A DNA stretch of 64,000 bases from assembly GCA_003389325.1 (NCBI GenBank), contig QQVE01000030.1, positions 186,001-250,000 on the forward strand, given 5' to 3'. Made by a program: the position numbers and the translations under genes. Positions within the stretch are counted from its first letter, which is position 1. Every line of letters starts with the position of its first letter. Below the pieces are notes generated by a model, which was not told the DNA's origin, did not search any database, and worked only from the letters and a program-made list of their open reading frames with translations. Shown piece after piece: positions 45,935 to 54,777 of the stretch. The stretch is from Planctomycetota bacterium (lineage in GTDB: Bacteria; Planctomycetota; Planctomycetia; Pirellulales; PALSA-1355).

Positions 45935-47083
45935 ATGACCGATCTGGTTCGCCAAGAAGTCGCCACGGCGGCGCACACCATTGTCGTGAAGGTCGGCACG
46001 CGCGTGCTGACCGGCGCCGATGGGCTGTTGAATCGCCAGCGCGTCGAAACGCTTGCCGAAGAGCTGCACGCGTTGATGGAAACCGGACGGAAGGTCGTGC
46101 TAGTCACTTCCGGAGCCGTGGGGGCCGGCATGGGGCAGCTCAAGCTCACCAAGCGGCCCGCCAATCTGGCCCAGCTGCAGGCGGTCGCCGCGGTGGGCCA
46201 AAGCCACCTGGTGGAAGCTTACGACCGGGGGCTGCGCCCCCACGGGCGGCACGCTGCCCAATTGCTGCTCACGGCGCACGACCTCGACGACCGCACCGCT
46301 TATCTTAATGTCCGCAACACGATTCGGGCCCTGTTCGAATTCGGCGCTCTGCCGATTATCAACGAGAACGACACGGTCAGCGTCGACGAGTTGCAGACGA
46401 CCTTTGGCGACAACGACCGCCTGGCGGCCATGGTCACGAATCTGATTCGAGCTCCGCTCCTGGTCCTGCTTTCAGACGTCGACGGACTGTACGACGGCGA
46501 TCCGGCCGATCGCGGATCGAAGCTGATTTCCACCGTCAAACGTCTGGACGAGTCGGTCATCAAGCTGGCGCGGGCCCCGATAGCGGGCGTCAGCAAAGGA
46601 GGCATGGCCAGCAAGCTCGAGGCGGCGCGGATCGCCACGACCGCCGGCGAGAACGTGATCATCGCCAACGGCCGCACACCGGGGGTGTTGGCCCAGATTG
46701 CCGCCGGCGACGTGGTCGGCACGCTCTTTCTGGCGCAGGGGCAGGCCCTGCGATCCTTCAAGCGATGGATCGGGTTTACGGCCCGGCCGCGGGGCGTATT
46801 GCTGCTCGACGATGGGGCGCGCGAGGCGGTGGAGAAAAAGGGCAAGAGTTTGTTGGCCGCCGGAATCGTCGATGCCACGGGCGCGTTCAAGCAGGGCGAC
46901 ATCGTGTCTCTGGCCGACGCGGCCGGCTGTGAGTTTGCCCGGGGCCTGACGAACTATCCGCTCGACGACGTGCTGCGGATCAAGGGGCTCAAGACCGATG
47001 CCATCGCCGGCGTGCTGGGGCGTTGCCCCTACCACGAAGTGATCCACCGCGACAACATGGCCCTGACCCGCGAAGCGCTGTAG
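45935..47083 (+). CDS. proB: glutamate 5-kinase ProB
   Basis: 382 residues. ProB phosphorylates glutamate in proline synthesis. It shows IVVKVGTRVLTG, VTSGAVGAGMGQL, IINENDTVSVDEL and GVSKGGMASKLEAA, then a C-terminal PUA domain. The ATG at 45935 is chosen for the normal N-terminal length. A GTG at 45905, with AGGA nine bases before it, is a real alternative and would add ten residues. proA is not next to it. Confidence 0.94.
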   Translation: MTDLVRQEVATAAHTIVVKVGTRVLTGADGLLNRQRVETLAEELHALMETGRKVVLVTSGAVGAGMGQLKLTKRPANLAQLQAVAAVGQSHLVEAYDRGLRPHGRHAAQLLLTAHDLDDRTAYLNVRNTIRALFEFGALPIINENDTVSVDELQTTFGDNDRLAAMVTNLIRAPLLVLLSDVDGLYDGDPADRGSKLISTVKRLDESVIKLARAPIAGVSKGGMASKLEAARIATTAGENVIIANGRTPGVLAQIAAGDVVGTLFLAQGQALRSFKRWIGFTARPRGVLLLDDGAREAVEKKGKSLLAAGIVDATGAFKQGDIVSLADAAGCEFARGLTNYPLDDVLRIKGLKTDAIAGVLGRCPYHEVIHRDNMALTREAL

Positions 47084-47099
47084 GGTGCACATTCAGCCA

Positions 47100-47152
47100 G
47101 GCACATGCATGTGCCGTGATTGTTGCTGCCAAGCGCGGCACATGAATGTGCC
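47100..47152. repeat. paired 16-base palindromes GGCACAT-NN-ATGTGCC
   Basis: Two copies of the same palindrome occur at 47100-47115 (middle GC) and 47137-47152 (middle GA), 21 bases apart. They are flanked outside by AGCC and GGCT, so each can form a hairpin and both can pair with each other. They fill the gap between the converging proB and ceramidase-like genes, where a two-way terminator is expected, though no T-tract follows. Confidence 0.65.
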
Positions 47153-47163
47153 GGCTAAGGGCA

Positions 47164-48576
47164 CTACTTGGCTTCGGCCACGCGGCGCTTGAGCGCTTCC
47201 ATCAGAATCGGCGCGATGCTGGGGCCGCAACTGTTTTCCTCGCCGTATTGGCTGTCGTCGCGGCCGTAAGCGAACGGTGGTTTGGCGTCCCATTGACGCT
47301 TGGGCACGATGTAGCCCAGCTCGTCGTTGGCCAGCCCAAACAGCAGGAAGTTGCCGCCGGGCAGGATCTCGACCACAGACGGTTCGACGGCTGCGTCGGG
47401 GAAATCGGCGCCGGGATCGACCGGGTCCTGCACGCGACCGTAGACCAATTCGGGGTAGATCTCGCCGGGGATGCCGGCGATGTGCACGGCGCCCAACCCC
47501 ACGTAACCGACCTCGGTCACGCCGGCCGGCGTGTGCTTGGCGTCATCGGGCAGCTTGTACTTGCGGCCGAGTTCTTCGGGATTGCCGGTCCACAGCCGTC
47601 CCTCGCGATCCAGCACGCCCATTGCCTGGGCGGCTCGGTAGAGCGTGTTTTCCAGCGGCACCGTGATCGGCTTGGCCGAAACGCGAATCGGCACGAGTTT
47701 CACCGGCTTGGCCGCCTCGACCGCCTCAACGGCCAGCTTGGCCACGTCGCTGCCCAACCGTTCGGCGTATTCGAAGTTGCCGTCCTCCAACGGCGAGCCG
47801 TCGCTCTTGGTGTAGATTCCGCGCGGTGGCGCCATCAGCCCGCCGACGGCGCCCGAGACATAGAACACGGGGCAGCCGTACTTCTTCTCCAGGTCGCGGA
47901 TCGTGTAGAAGGGAAAGTCCGCGGTGATTTGCTTGTTGCGGCTGGCCAACGCCTCCGGGTGGCACGTCCAGTTCACCAGCAAGCACGCCGGCTCCGTGGT
48001 GCCCGCCTTGTCGAAACGTACGATGCGGAGCACGTCGTCCTTCACGTACGGCTCGCGGCTGTCGCGCAGCAGCTTCTCGTCTGCGGCCGTGCCGTAACTT
48101 GCCGACACGGGTACCCGGGCCGCGTCGGCTTGCTCGATCGCCTCGACACAACCGGCGACCAGGGACTCCATATACTTGGGATCGACGCCGCTCTTGAAGG
48201 GCGTGGGTCCCCAGATGCCGACCGTGTCGGGGCCCTCGTGATTGTGCGTGCTGGCCACCAGCACGTAGTCGAAGCCCTCGAGTCGTTTGCGGATTTGCTG
48301 CACCGTGGGGTACTGCAGTCCCACTACGTCGACCGAGCAGAGAGCAACTTTCTTGTCCCCGTCCGCCAGCACGATCGCCCGGGCATACAGCGGGTCGTGC
48401 ACGCCCTCGGCCCGGCGATTCTGCCCGTAGCCGGCGATATAGACGGCACTGCCCTCCACGTCCGGCGTGACGTCGTTCAGGCCGAATCCGGCGGAGAGCT
48501 CGGCGGCAGAGGTAGTCGCGGGAATTGCTGCGATGGAGGCGGCGATCAGGCAGATAGCGGCAAGCGGGCGGATCAT
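47164..48576 (-). CDS. secreted neutral ceramidase-like protein
   Basis: 470 residues with a Sec signal peptide (MIRPLAAICLIAASIAAIPATTSAA). The N-terminal part matches the neutral/alkaline ceramidase superfamily: GFGLNDVTP, ARAIVLADGDKKVAL, VASTHNHEGPDT (His cluster) and NWTCHPEAL. Planctomycetes carry many copies, most without a proven ceramide substrate. The C-terminal immunoglobulin-like domain of true ceramidases appears short or absent. It faces away from the DUF1559 genes. Confidence 0.82.
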   Translation of the reverse strand: MIRPLAAICLIAASIAAIPATTSAAELSAGFGLNDVTPDVEGSAVYIAGYGQNRRAEGVHDPLYARAIVLADGDKKVALCSVDVVGLQYPTVQQIRKRLEGFDYVLVASTHNHEGPDTVGIWGPTPFKSGVDPKYMESLVAGCVEAIEQADAARVPVSASYGTAADEKLLRDSREPYVKDDVLRIVRFDKAGTTEPACLLVNWTCHPEALASRNKQITADFPFYTIRDLEKKYGCPVFYVSGAVGGLMAPPRGIYTKSDGSPLEDGNFEYAERLGSDVAKLAVEAVEAAKPVKLVPIRVSAKPITVPLENTLYRAAQAMGVLDREGRLWTGNPEELGRKYKLPDDAKHTPAGVTEVGYVGLGAVHIAGIPGEIYPELVYGRVQDPVDPGADFPDAAVEPSVVEILPGGNFLLFGLANDELGYIVPKRQWDAKPPFAYGRDDSQYGEENSCGPSIAPILMEALKRRVAEAK

Positions 48577-48744
48577 GGGAGGGTCTCATAGGGAGTGTGG
48601 AAAAGGGCCAGTATGTCTCGCCCTCGCTGGGAATCAAAGGCATCCGCGCACCGACGCTCCCCATTTGCAGGCCCTACTGGTACGCACTGCCACCATTGGG
48701 TAAATTTAAACACCCATACTAACCATCGATGCGGAGAACATCCT

Positions 48745-49503
48745 GTGAACGACCACGTGCATCGAGCGACGCCCTATCAGCGTCGAACGGCGGTGATTCT
48801 ATTCCTGGCGACGGTCACGGCCCTAGGCGTCGTGGTTGGCGGGATCTTCCTGAAGGCTGCACTCGAGTTGCCGGCAGCCCAGGGGGCGAAGTGCGTGAAC
48901 AACCTGAGTCAGATCCAGATCGCGCTCTTGAGCTACCACGACGTCTACGGCAGCTTTCCGCCGGCCTACCTGGCCGATGCCGACGGCAAACCAATGCACA
49001 GTTGGCGGGTTCTGATTCTGCCGTACCTCGACGAGGGCAAACTCTTCGCGCAGTACGACTTCGACGAGCCGTGGAACGGCCCCCACAACCGCCAGCTCGC
49101 CGACAAGCTTTCGTTTCCCCACTTCAATTGCCCCTCATCCGACGCCGGTGCCGAGTACGCAAACTACCTGGGCGTCGTGGGACCGGAAGCAGGCTTTGTC
49201 GGAGACCAGCCGCGCGGGCTTCGAGACATCTACGACGGTCCACACAAGACCGTCGCGGTGGTCGAAGTGGCGGACTCGGACGTCCACTGGATGGAACCCC
49301 GGGACTTGACGCTCGAACAGGCCGCCCGCGGCATCAACGTCGCCGGCGGGATATCCGCCGATCACCCCTCAGGCGCCAACGCCGCCTACTGGGACGCTCA
49401 CATTGATCGATTGCCCGAGGACAAGGATTTGCTGCGCGCCGTGCTCACGGCCCGCGGCGGGGACGACTTTGAGTATCCGTACGACGGCTTTGGCGACGAG
49501 TGA
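48745..49503 (+). CDS. DUF1559 protein, copy 1
   Basis: 252 residues starting at a GTG (48745) with GGAG nine bases upstream. One N-terminal membrane anchor (ILFLATVTALGVVVGGIF) is followed by the DUF1559 core: CVNNLSQIQIALLSYHDVYGSFPPAYLAD, then MHSWRVLILPYLDE and EPWNGPHNRQLA. It lacks the GFTLVELLVV prepilin peptidase signal that most DUF1559 proteins have. Late motifs are WMEPRDLTLEQA and SGANAAYWD. Located in the membrane with the domain outside; function unknown. Confidence 0.88.
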   Translation: MNDHVHRATPYQRRTAVILFLATVTALGVVVGGIFLKAALELPAAQGAKCVNNLSQIQIALLSYHDVYGSFPPAYLADADGKPMHSWRVLILPYLDEGKLFAQYDFDEPWNGPHNRQLADKLSFPHFNCPSSDAGAEYANYLGVVGPEAGFVGDQPRGLRDIYDGPHKTVAVVEVADSDVHWMEPRDLTLEQAARGINVAGGISADHPSGANAAYWDAHIDRLPEDKDLLRAVLTARGGDDFEYPYDGFGDE

Positions 49504-49581
49504 CCCAGCCTTCCGGGGGACGATTTCTGGTAGGATGGTGGGCGACCTTTCGCAGCGCCCTTGTTACGGCGGAGCACTCTC

Positions 49582-50406
49582 GTGGACTCCGAATACCGCA
49601 GCGACGACGCCAGCGGCGACCGGCGTGAAAAAGCCCTGTGGCTTGTGGGCATCTGCATTGTCTTGGCGCTGCTCTTATTCTTTTTCTTACCTGGAATCGA
49701 GCCGGCTCGCAGTCGCCGACGGCACCCCTGCACGAGCAACCTGAGACGGATCGGCGCGGCGATGCACACGTATCACGACGAGTTTGGTACTTTTCCACCG
49801 GCATACGTCGCCGACGAGAACGGCGTGCCGATGCATAGCTGGCGTGTTTTGTTGCTTCCATATCTAGAAGAAGAAGGGTACCACCGGCTCTACGAAAAGT
49901 ATCGCTTCGACGAGCCGTGGAACGGACCGAACAACCGCAAACTCGCCGACGTCGCATTCCCTCCCTTTCACTGTCCAAGCAGTGAACGAGAAGGCTGTTG
50001 CACGAACTATGTGGCGATCGTTGGACCTGAGACGGTCTGGCCAGGTACCGCGACGCGTTCGGTCACTCAAATCACCGATGGCACGTCCGAAACGGTTCTG
50101 GTGGCCGAGTTCAACGACTCGGATATTCACTGGATGGAGCCGCGCGACCTGACATTCAACGAGGCATGTCGGGGCATCAACGGCAGCGAGACGCCGGGAA
50201 TCTCTAGCCCGCATGGCAACGGTACGAACCTGCTTTTCTGTGACATGAGCGTGCATTTCGTCACTGACGACTTGCCGCACGATACGCTCCGGGCGCTGCT
50301 CACGGCTGACGGTGGAGAGCCTCTGGAGCGAGACGATCGCGGGGAATGGGTGATTTCCGTACGCGACGAAGATCCCGACCCAGCCCGCGAGGACGAGCAG
50401 CCATGA
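49582..50406 (+). CDS. DUF1559 protein, copy 2
   Basis: 274 residues from a GTG at 49582 with GGAG seven bases upstream. Membrane anchor ALWLVGICIVLALLLFFFLPG, then CTSNLRRIGAAMHTYHDEFGTFPPAYVAD, MHSWRVLLLPYLEEEG and EPWNGPNNRKLA. The later TQITDGTSETVLVAEF and WMEPRDLTFNEACRG are shared with copies 1 and 3. It too lacks a type IV pilin signal. Its TGA stop overlaps the next ATG (ATGA), so copies 2 and 3 are translated together. Confidence 0.88.
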   Translation: MDSEYRSDDASGDRREKALWLVGICIVLALLLFFFLPGIEPARSRRRHPCTSNLRRIGAAMHTYHDEFGTFPPAYVADENGVPMHSWRVLLLPYLEEEGYHRLYEKYRFDEPWNGPNNRKLADVAFPPFHCPSSEREGCCTNYVAIVGPETVWPGTATRSVTQITDGTSETVLVAEFNDSDIHWMEPRDLTFNEACRGINGSETPGISSPHGNGTNLLFCDMSVHFVTDDLPHDTLRALLTADGGEPLERDDRGEWVISVRDEDPDPAREDEQP

Positions 50407-51200
50407 CCGAGCCTCAAAACCGTAAACAAGTGCAAGGCGACGAAGCCGCGCCAAGTCCAGGGACACAACGCCGATGGATATCGCGGGACCTACAGATTGA
50501 TTTGGGTATTTTCTTCGGCATTATTCTGGTGATGGGTGTTCTCCTCCTACCGCTGATACAGTCCGGGCACACTCCATCGTACCGCAGCATGTGCAAGAGC
50601 GACATGAGGCAGCTGGGCGTGGCGCTGGCCGTCTACCACGATACGTTTGGATGCTTCCCGCCAGCCTACATAGCCGACCAGAACGGGGTGCCGATGCATA
50701 GCTGGCGCGTATTGATTCTGCCTTATTTCGAAGACGAGGAATGCCATCGGCTTTACGAACAATACGACCTCAATGAACCGTGGGACGGGCCGAACAACAG
50801 CAAGCTCGCCATGGAAATGCCGTATCCTTACGGATGCAGCTACGACCAATCCGAAAGCAATACGAGCTTCGTGGCCGTCATCGGAGACCAAACCGCCTGG
50901 GCCGGCACTTCTACACGCTCGATCCAACAGATCACCGACGGAACCAGCAAGACGATTAGCGTGATCGAAGTCAAAGACTCGGGAATCCGTTGGACGGAGC
51001 CGCGCGACCTGACGCTTGCCGAGGCAAGCCGGCCTATCAACTCCGTCTCAAGTACCGCAATTTCGAGCCTCCATGGTGACGGAGCGCACGCACTCCTCTG
51101 CGACGGAAGTGTGCGTTTCCTTACGAAGGAACTCCCGCCCGAGACGCTGCGGGCCATGCTCACAGCCAACGGCGGCGAGCCCATCGAAGACCCGTATTAG
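50403..51200 (+). CDS. DUF1559 protein, copy 3
   Basis: 265 residues. A longer cytoplasmic N-terminus (about 30 residues) precedes the anchor FFGIILVMGVLLLPLI. The core reads CKSDMRQLGVALAVYHDTFGCFPPAYIAD, MHSWRVLILPYFEDEE and EPWDGPNNSKLA, and later QQITDGTSKTISVIEV and WTEPRDLTLAEASR. Starts within the stop of copy 2. The clear order of similarity (copies 2 and 3 closest) points to local gene duplication. Confidence 0.88.
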   Translation: MTEPQNRKQVQGDEAAPSPGTQRRWISRDLQIDLGIFFGIILVMGVLLLPLIQSGHTPSYRSMCKSDMRQLGVALAVYHDTFGCFPPAYIADQNGVPMHSWRVLILPYFEDEECHRLYEQYDLNEPWDGPNNSKLAMEMPYPYGCSYDQSESNTSFVAVIGDQTAWAGTSTRSIQQITDGTSKTISVIEVKDSGIRWTEPRDLTLAEASRPINSVSSTAISSLHGDGAHALLCDGSVRFLTKELPPETLRAMLTANGGEPIEDPY

Positions 51201-51261
51201 GGGGCGATGAGCGGCGAACACCCGGCCTCCTAGCCCAGCGGCGTCCGACGCGTCATACTCA

Positions 51262-51293
51262 GTGGTTCTATTTCGCCTGACATAGAGAACCAC
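51262..51293. promoter_or_regulatory. inverted repeat just upstream of nagB-PIG-L
   Basis: GTGGTTCT (51262-51269) and AGAACCAC (51286-51293) are perfect complements separated by 16 bases. The right arm ends eight bases before the ATG at 51302. It may be an operator for an amino-sugar-responsive regulator or an mRNA hairpin that limits ribosome access, since the ribosome site falls beside it. Confidence 0.5.
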
Positions 51294-51301
51294 TACGAAA
51301 G

Positions 51302-53185
51302 ATGATCGACACGCCTCCGCTGGGCCCGCTGCCCGGCACCGCCCTGCCCTCCTACGTTTTCGAGGCCCACGAGCAACTCGACCGGCACGTGGCCGGCATG
51401 ATCGCCACGATCATTCGCGATCGGGCTGCCAAGGGCCAACGGGCCGTGCTCGGTCTGCCGACCGGGAGCACGCCGGTGGGCATTTATCGCGAGTTGGGCC
51501 GGATGCACCGCGACGAAGGGCTCGACTTTGCGAACGTCGTTACGTTCAACCTCGACGAGTACCTGGGCCTGGGCGAGGATCGCCTGCAAAGCTACCGCCG
51601 CTGGATGCACGAACACCTGTTCAAGCTGGTGAACGTGCCACCGGAGAATATCTTCATACCCGACGGGCTCACGCCGCCGGAAAAGCTCGAAGAGCACTGC
51701 CGCTGGTACGAGGAGCGGATTCGCGAGCACGGCGGCATCGACATCCAACTGCTGGGCATCGGACGCAACGGCCACATCGGTTTCAACGAGCCGTTCAGCG
51801 CCCGCGACTGCCGCACGCGCGTGTGCACGCTCGATCCGCTCACCCGTCGTGACGCGGCCAGCGATTTCTTTAGCGAGGAGAATGTGCCGGTGCAGGCCAT
51901 CACCATGGGCCTGGGTACGATTCTCGATGCCCGCAAGATCGTGCTGATTGCCCTGGGCGAGCACAAGGCGGGCATCATTCGCGAAACGGTCGAGGGCCCG
52001 GCCACGCCGCGCGTGCCGGCCTGTTACCTGCGCGAGCACGGCGACGCCGCGCTGATGCTCGATTCGGCTGCGGCCGGCAAGCTGACGGCCATGACCACGC
52101 CCTGGGTGCTGGGTAAGGTCAAGTGGACGGATGCTCTGGTCAAACGGGCCGTGCTGTGGCTCTCGGAGCAGTCGGGCAAGGCGCTTCTGAAGCTCGACGA
52201 CGATGACTTTCGCCATCACAACCTGCACCAACTTCTGCGGCACTACGGGCCAGCCCAGGAGCTGGCGCATCGCGTCTTTCGCCAGATGATGGACACGATC
52301 GACTATCACCCGGCCGGCCGCGAGTCGCAGCGGGTGATCTGCTTCAGCCCCCACCCGGACGACGACGTGATCTCGATGGGGGGCACGCTGATCCGGCTGG
52401 TGGAAGACGGCCACGAGGCCCACGTGGCCTACATGACCAGCGGGAACATCGCCGTCTTCGATCACGACGCCCAGCGGGTGGCCGACCTGGTGGCGGAGTT
52501 CAACCGGCTGTTCAACATCGACGACCGGAAATCGCGCGAATTGGAGCACCGGGTGGCCAAGGCGCTGGCCGACAAGGCGCCGGGCGAGAGCGACAGTCCC
52601 GAGGTGCTCACGATCAAGTCACTCATCCGGTGGAGCGAGGCGAAAGCCGGAGCCATCGTGGCCGGCTGCCGCGAGGAAAATCTGCACTTTCTCGACATGC
52701 CCTTTTACCGCACGGGCACGATCAGCAAGAAGCCGATTACCGACGAAGACGTGGCGATTGTCCGCGCGCTCATCGAGCAGGTGCAACCGGCGCAGATCTA
52801 CGTGGCCGGCGACTTGTCCGATCCGCACGGCACACACCGTGTGTGCGCCGACGCGATTTTTCGAGCCGTGATCGCTTTGGAAAGCGACACGGGGAGCCGG
52901 CCCGAAGTGCTGCTGTATCGCGGTGCGTGGCAGGAATGGGCTCCGCACGAAATCGAGATCGCCGTGCCACTTAGTCCGCGCGATCTGCGGCTCAAGCGTC
53001 AGGCGATCTTCATGCACGAATCGCAGAAAGACTCGGCCCTGTTTCCCGGACCCGACGATCCTCGCGAGTTCTGGCAGCGGGCCGAAGATCGCAATCGCAA
53101 CACCGCGGCGGTCTACAACCAGTTTGGCCTGCCCGAGTACTTTGCCATGGAAGGGTTCGTCCGCTGGTCGGGACGCCCGCTCTAG
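51302..53185 (+). CDS. NagB-PIG-L fusion: glucosamine-6-phosphate deaminase plus deacetylase-like domain
   Basis: 627 residues. Residues 1 to about 270 form a complete NagB: LGLPTGSTPVGIYREL, NLDEYLGL, LGIGRNGHIGFNEP and the EHKAGIIRETVEG. From about residue 345 a PIG-L/LmbE domain begins with CFSPHPDDDVISMGG, followed by DLSDPHGTHRVCADAI, the zinc-binding His/Asp set. The join contains no frameshift. PIG-L enzymes remove N-acetyl groups from GlcNAc compounds, so one protein may both deacetylate and deaminate an amino sugar; this is inferred. Similar fusions exist in Bacteroidetes and planctomycetes, from memory. Confidence 0.92.
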   Translation: MIDTPPLGPLPGTALPSYVFEAHEQLDRHVAGMIATIIRDRAAKGQRAVLGLPTGSTPVGIYRELGRMHRDEGLDFANVVTFNLDEYLGLGEDRLQSYRRWMHEHLFKLVNVPPENIFIPDGLTPPEKLEEHCRWYEERIREHGGIDIQLLGIGRNGHIGFNEPFSARDCRTRVCTLDPLTRRDAASDFFSEENVPVQAITMGLGTILDARKIVLIALGEHKAGIIRETVEGPATPRVPACYLREHGDAALMLDSAAAGKLTAMTTPWVLGKVKWTDALVKRAVLWLSEQSGKALLKLDDDDFRHHNLHQLLRHYGPAQELAHRVFRQMMDTIDYHPAGRESQRVICFSPHPDDDVISMGGTLIRLVEDGHEAHVAYMTSGNIAVFDHDAQRVADLVAEFNRLFNIDDRKSRELEHRVAKALADKAPGESDSPEVLTIKSLIRWSEAKAGAIVAGCREENLHFLDMPFYRTGTISKKPITDEDVAIVRALIEQVQPAQIYVAGDLSDPHGTHRVCADAIFRAVIALESDTGSRPEVLLYRGAWQEWAPHEIEIAVPLSPRDLRLKRQAIFMHESQKDSALFPGPDDPREFWQRAEDRNRNTAAVYNQFGLPEYFAMEGFVRWSGRPL

Positions 53186-53221
53186 CAGACCGGCGTAGCA
53201 CGCTGACCAGGCGTTGTCGCC

Positions 53222-54013
53222 CTACGCCCCGCGCGTGAAGGCGAGAACCTCTTCCATGACCCGGCCGTTGGTGGCGACGGCTTCGCTCGAGTAGATCGTG
53301 GGGTTGCCATGCCAATTCGTGAGGCTGCCGCCGGCCTCTTCGAGAATGGGCTGCAGCGCCGCCACGTCCCACAAGGCCATGATCGGGTCGATCATCACCT
53401 CGGCCCGGCCCGTGGCGACCAGCAGGTACCCGTAGCAGTCGCCCCAGGTGCGATTAATGTGCGCGGCTTGCTGGATCTGTCCGATTGCTTCGTGGCGGCT
53501 CGGTAGACGGCAATACGCCTCGCTGGTCAGCACCAGAGCGTCGGCCAGGCGATCGCATTGCGAAACTTCTGCTCGTCGGGGCGGTTCACCCGAGCGCACG
53601 TGCCAGGTGCCCTGCCCCGCCGCCGCGTAGACGCACTCTTTGAGAGCGGGAATCTCGATCACGCCGATCACGCTTCGCTGCTGGTGCTCGACGGCCACCA
53701 AGGTGCCGTACAGCGGGACGCCGTGCACGAACGACTTCGTGCCGTCGATCGGATCGAGAATCCAACGGTAGCCGCTCGTGCCGGGTTGCTCGCCGAACTC
53801 CTCGCCGAGGATCGCGTCCTCGGGAAACTCAGCAGCAATTCGTTTGCGCAGGAGCTCCTCAGCGCCGCGGTCGGCGACGGTGACGGGCGAGGAGTCCCCC
53901 TTGAACTCGACGGCCAAGTCGTCGCGCTGGTAGTAGTCCAGCGTCAAGCGGCCCGCCTCGTTGGCCACCTGGCGTGCAAACTCGTAGCGCGGGAGTAGTT
54001 CGCTTGCATGCAT
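53222..54013 (-). CDS. hisN: inositol monophosphatase-family histidinol-phosphatase HisN
   Basis: 263 residues. Metal-binding motifs are LGEEFG, WILDPIDGTKSFVHG and MALWDVAALQPILEEAGG. RTWGDCYGYLLVATGRAE matches the HisN subgroup, which dephosphorylates histidinol phosphate, better than plain inositol monophosphatases. No other his gene is close, so the assignment rests on that motif. It is transcribed on the minus strand after the Rrf2 gene, 83 bases downstream. Confidence 0.85.
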   Translation of the reverse strand: MHASELLPRYEFARQVANEAGRLTLDYYQRDDLAVEFKGDSSPVTVADRGAEELLRKRIAAEFPEDAILGEEFGEQPGTSGYRWILDPIDGTKSFVHGVPLYGTLVAVEHQQRSVIGVIEIPALKECVYAAAGQGTWHVRSGEPPRRAEVSQCDRLADALVLTSEAYCRLPSRHEAIGQIQQAAHINRTWGDCYGYLLVATGRAEVMIDPIMALWDVAALQPILEEAGGSLTNWHGNPTIYSSEAVATNGRVMEEVLAFTRGA

Positions 54014-54096
54014 GCCACGAGCGTAACGAGCGCAAGCCGAACTGCCAAGCCTCGCAAGGCTCCCTTAAAGAGCTTCGGCCCAGGCCCAGCAGAGGA

Positions 54097-54516
54097 TCAA
54101 GCCATCTTTGCCACTCGGGCGGGCCCGAGCAGGTCGGAGATCTTGATCGCCTGCAACTGCTGGCGCTTCGTCTCGGCCACGCCTTCCAACGCTGCACGGA
54201 GGCGATCTTCGTAGCGGCCAAAGTGTCCGTCGTCGGTCGTCGGAATCGTTGCGACCAGGGGGCCATCGATCGCCTCGATGACCTCAAGCAATGAGATTTC
54301 TTGCGGCGGCCTTTCCAAGGAATACCCGCCGTCGACGCCGCGCGTTGAATGCAGAATGCCGTGATTGACCAGGTGCCGGAGGATCTGCAGCAAGAACCGC
54401 TCGGGCATATGCCCGGTGGCTGCCAGTTGACTGCAGGGAACAGGCGCTCCGGGGGGAGCATCCGCCAGCTGGAGCGTGGCCTGTACGGCGTACGCCACGG
54501 TGCGCGAGAGTTTCAT
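54097..54516 (-). CDS. Rrf2-family transcriptional regulator without cluster cysteines
   Basis: 139 residues. MKLSRTVAYAVQATLQLAD opens the usual Rrf2 winged helix and HMPERFLLQILRHLVNHGIL ... GVDGGYSLERPP is the recognition helix and wing. The three cysteines that hold an Fe-S cluster in IscR and NsrR are missing; the only Cys is near residue 31. The start is set at 54516 from the family N-terminus. The frame runs 42 residues further upstream with no ribosome site. A strong promoter lies 180 bases upstream. Confidence 0.88.
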   Translation of the reverse strand: MKLSRTVAYAVQATLQLADAPPGAPVPCSQLAATGHMPERFLLQILRHLVNHGILHSTRGVDGGYSLERPPQEISLLEVIEAIDGPLVATIPTTDDGHFGRYEDRLRAALEGVAETKRQQLQAIKISDLLGPARVAKMA

Positions 54517-54698
54517 CGATTCGGTGCCCTCTGCAACGCGGTGCGCATTTTCAGCGCAACGCAAGTCGCGTCGATTAGTTTGAGCGCGACGCCCGCGCCG
54601 GCTGCGCGCTAACCTCGACACCTTTCTAAGCCGCTCGATCACCCCGGACTCGCCTCGTGGGATGATCGCCTACCAATTAGCGACTCCTACCGCCGGGC

Positions 54699-54727
54699 AT
54701 TAAAGCGAACGAATCGCTGTGTGTCAA
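54699..54727 (-). promoter_or_regulatory. strong sigma-70-type promoter of the Rrf2 gene
   Basis: On the minus strand TTGACA (54727-54722) and TTTAAT (54704-54699) are spaced exactly 17 bases. It lies in a visibly AT-richer patch. A symmetric GCGC-AATTA-GCGC element at 54763-54775 sits upstream of the -35. The leader to the ATG would be about 180 bases. Confidence 0.6.
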
Positions 54728-54777
54728 AAACGATATTCGCACTAGGAGAAAGTTGCGTATAAGCGCAATTAGCGCAG

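Noticed and set aside
45618..45938. 106-codon plus-strand frame in the purF-proB gap
   Set aside because: Poor composition, no ribosome site, and it contains the purF promoter on the other strand.
47146..48591. 481-codon plus-strand frame opposite the ceramidase-like gene
   Set aside because: The true gene has a signal peptide and His motifs on the minus strand. The frame is its shadow.
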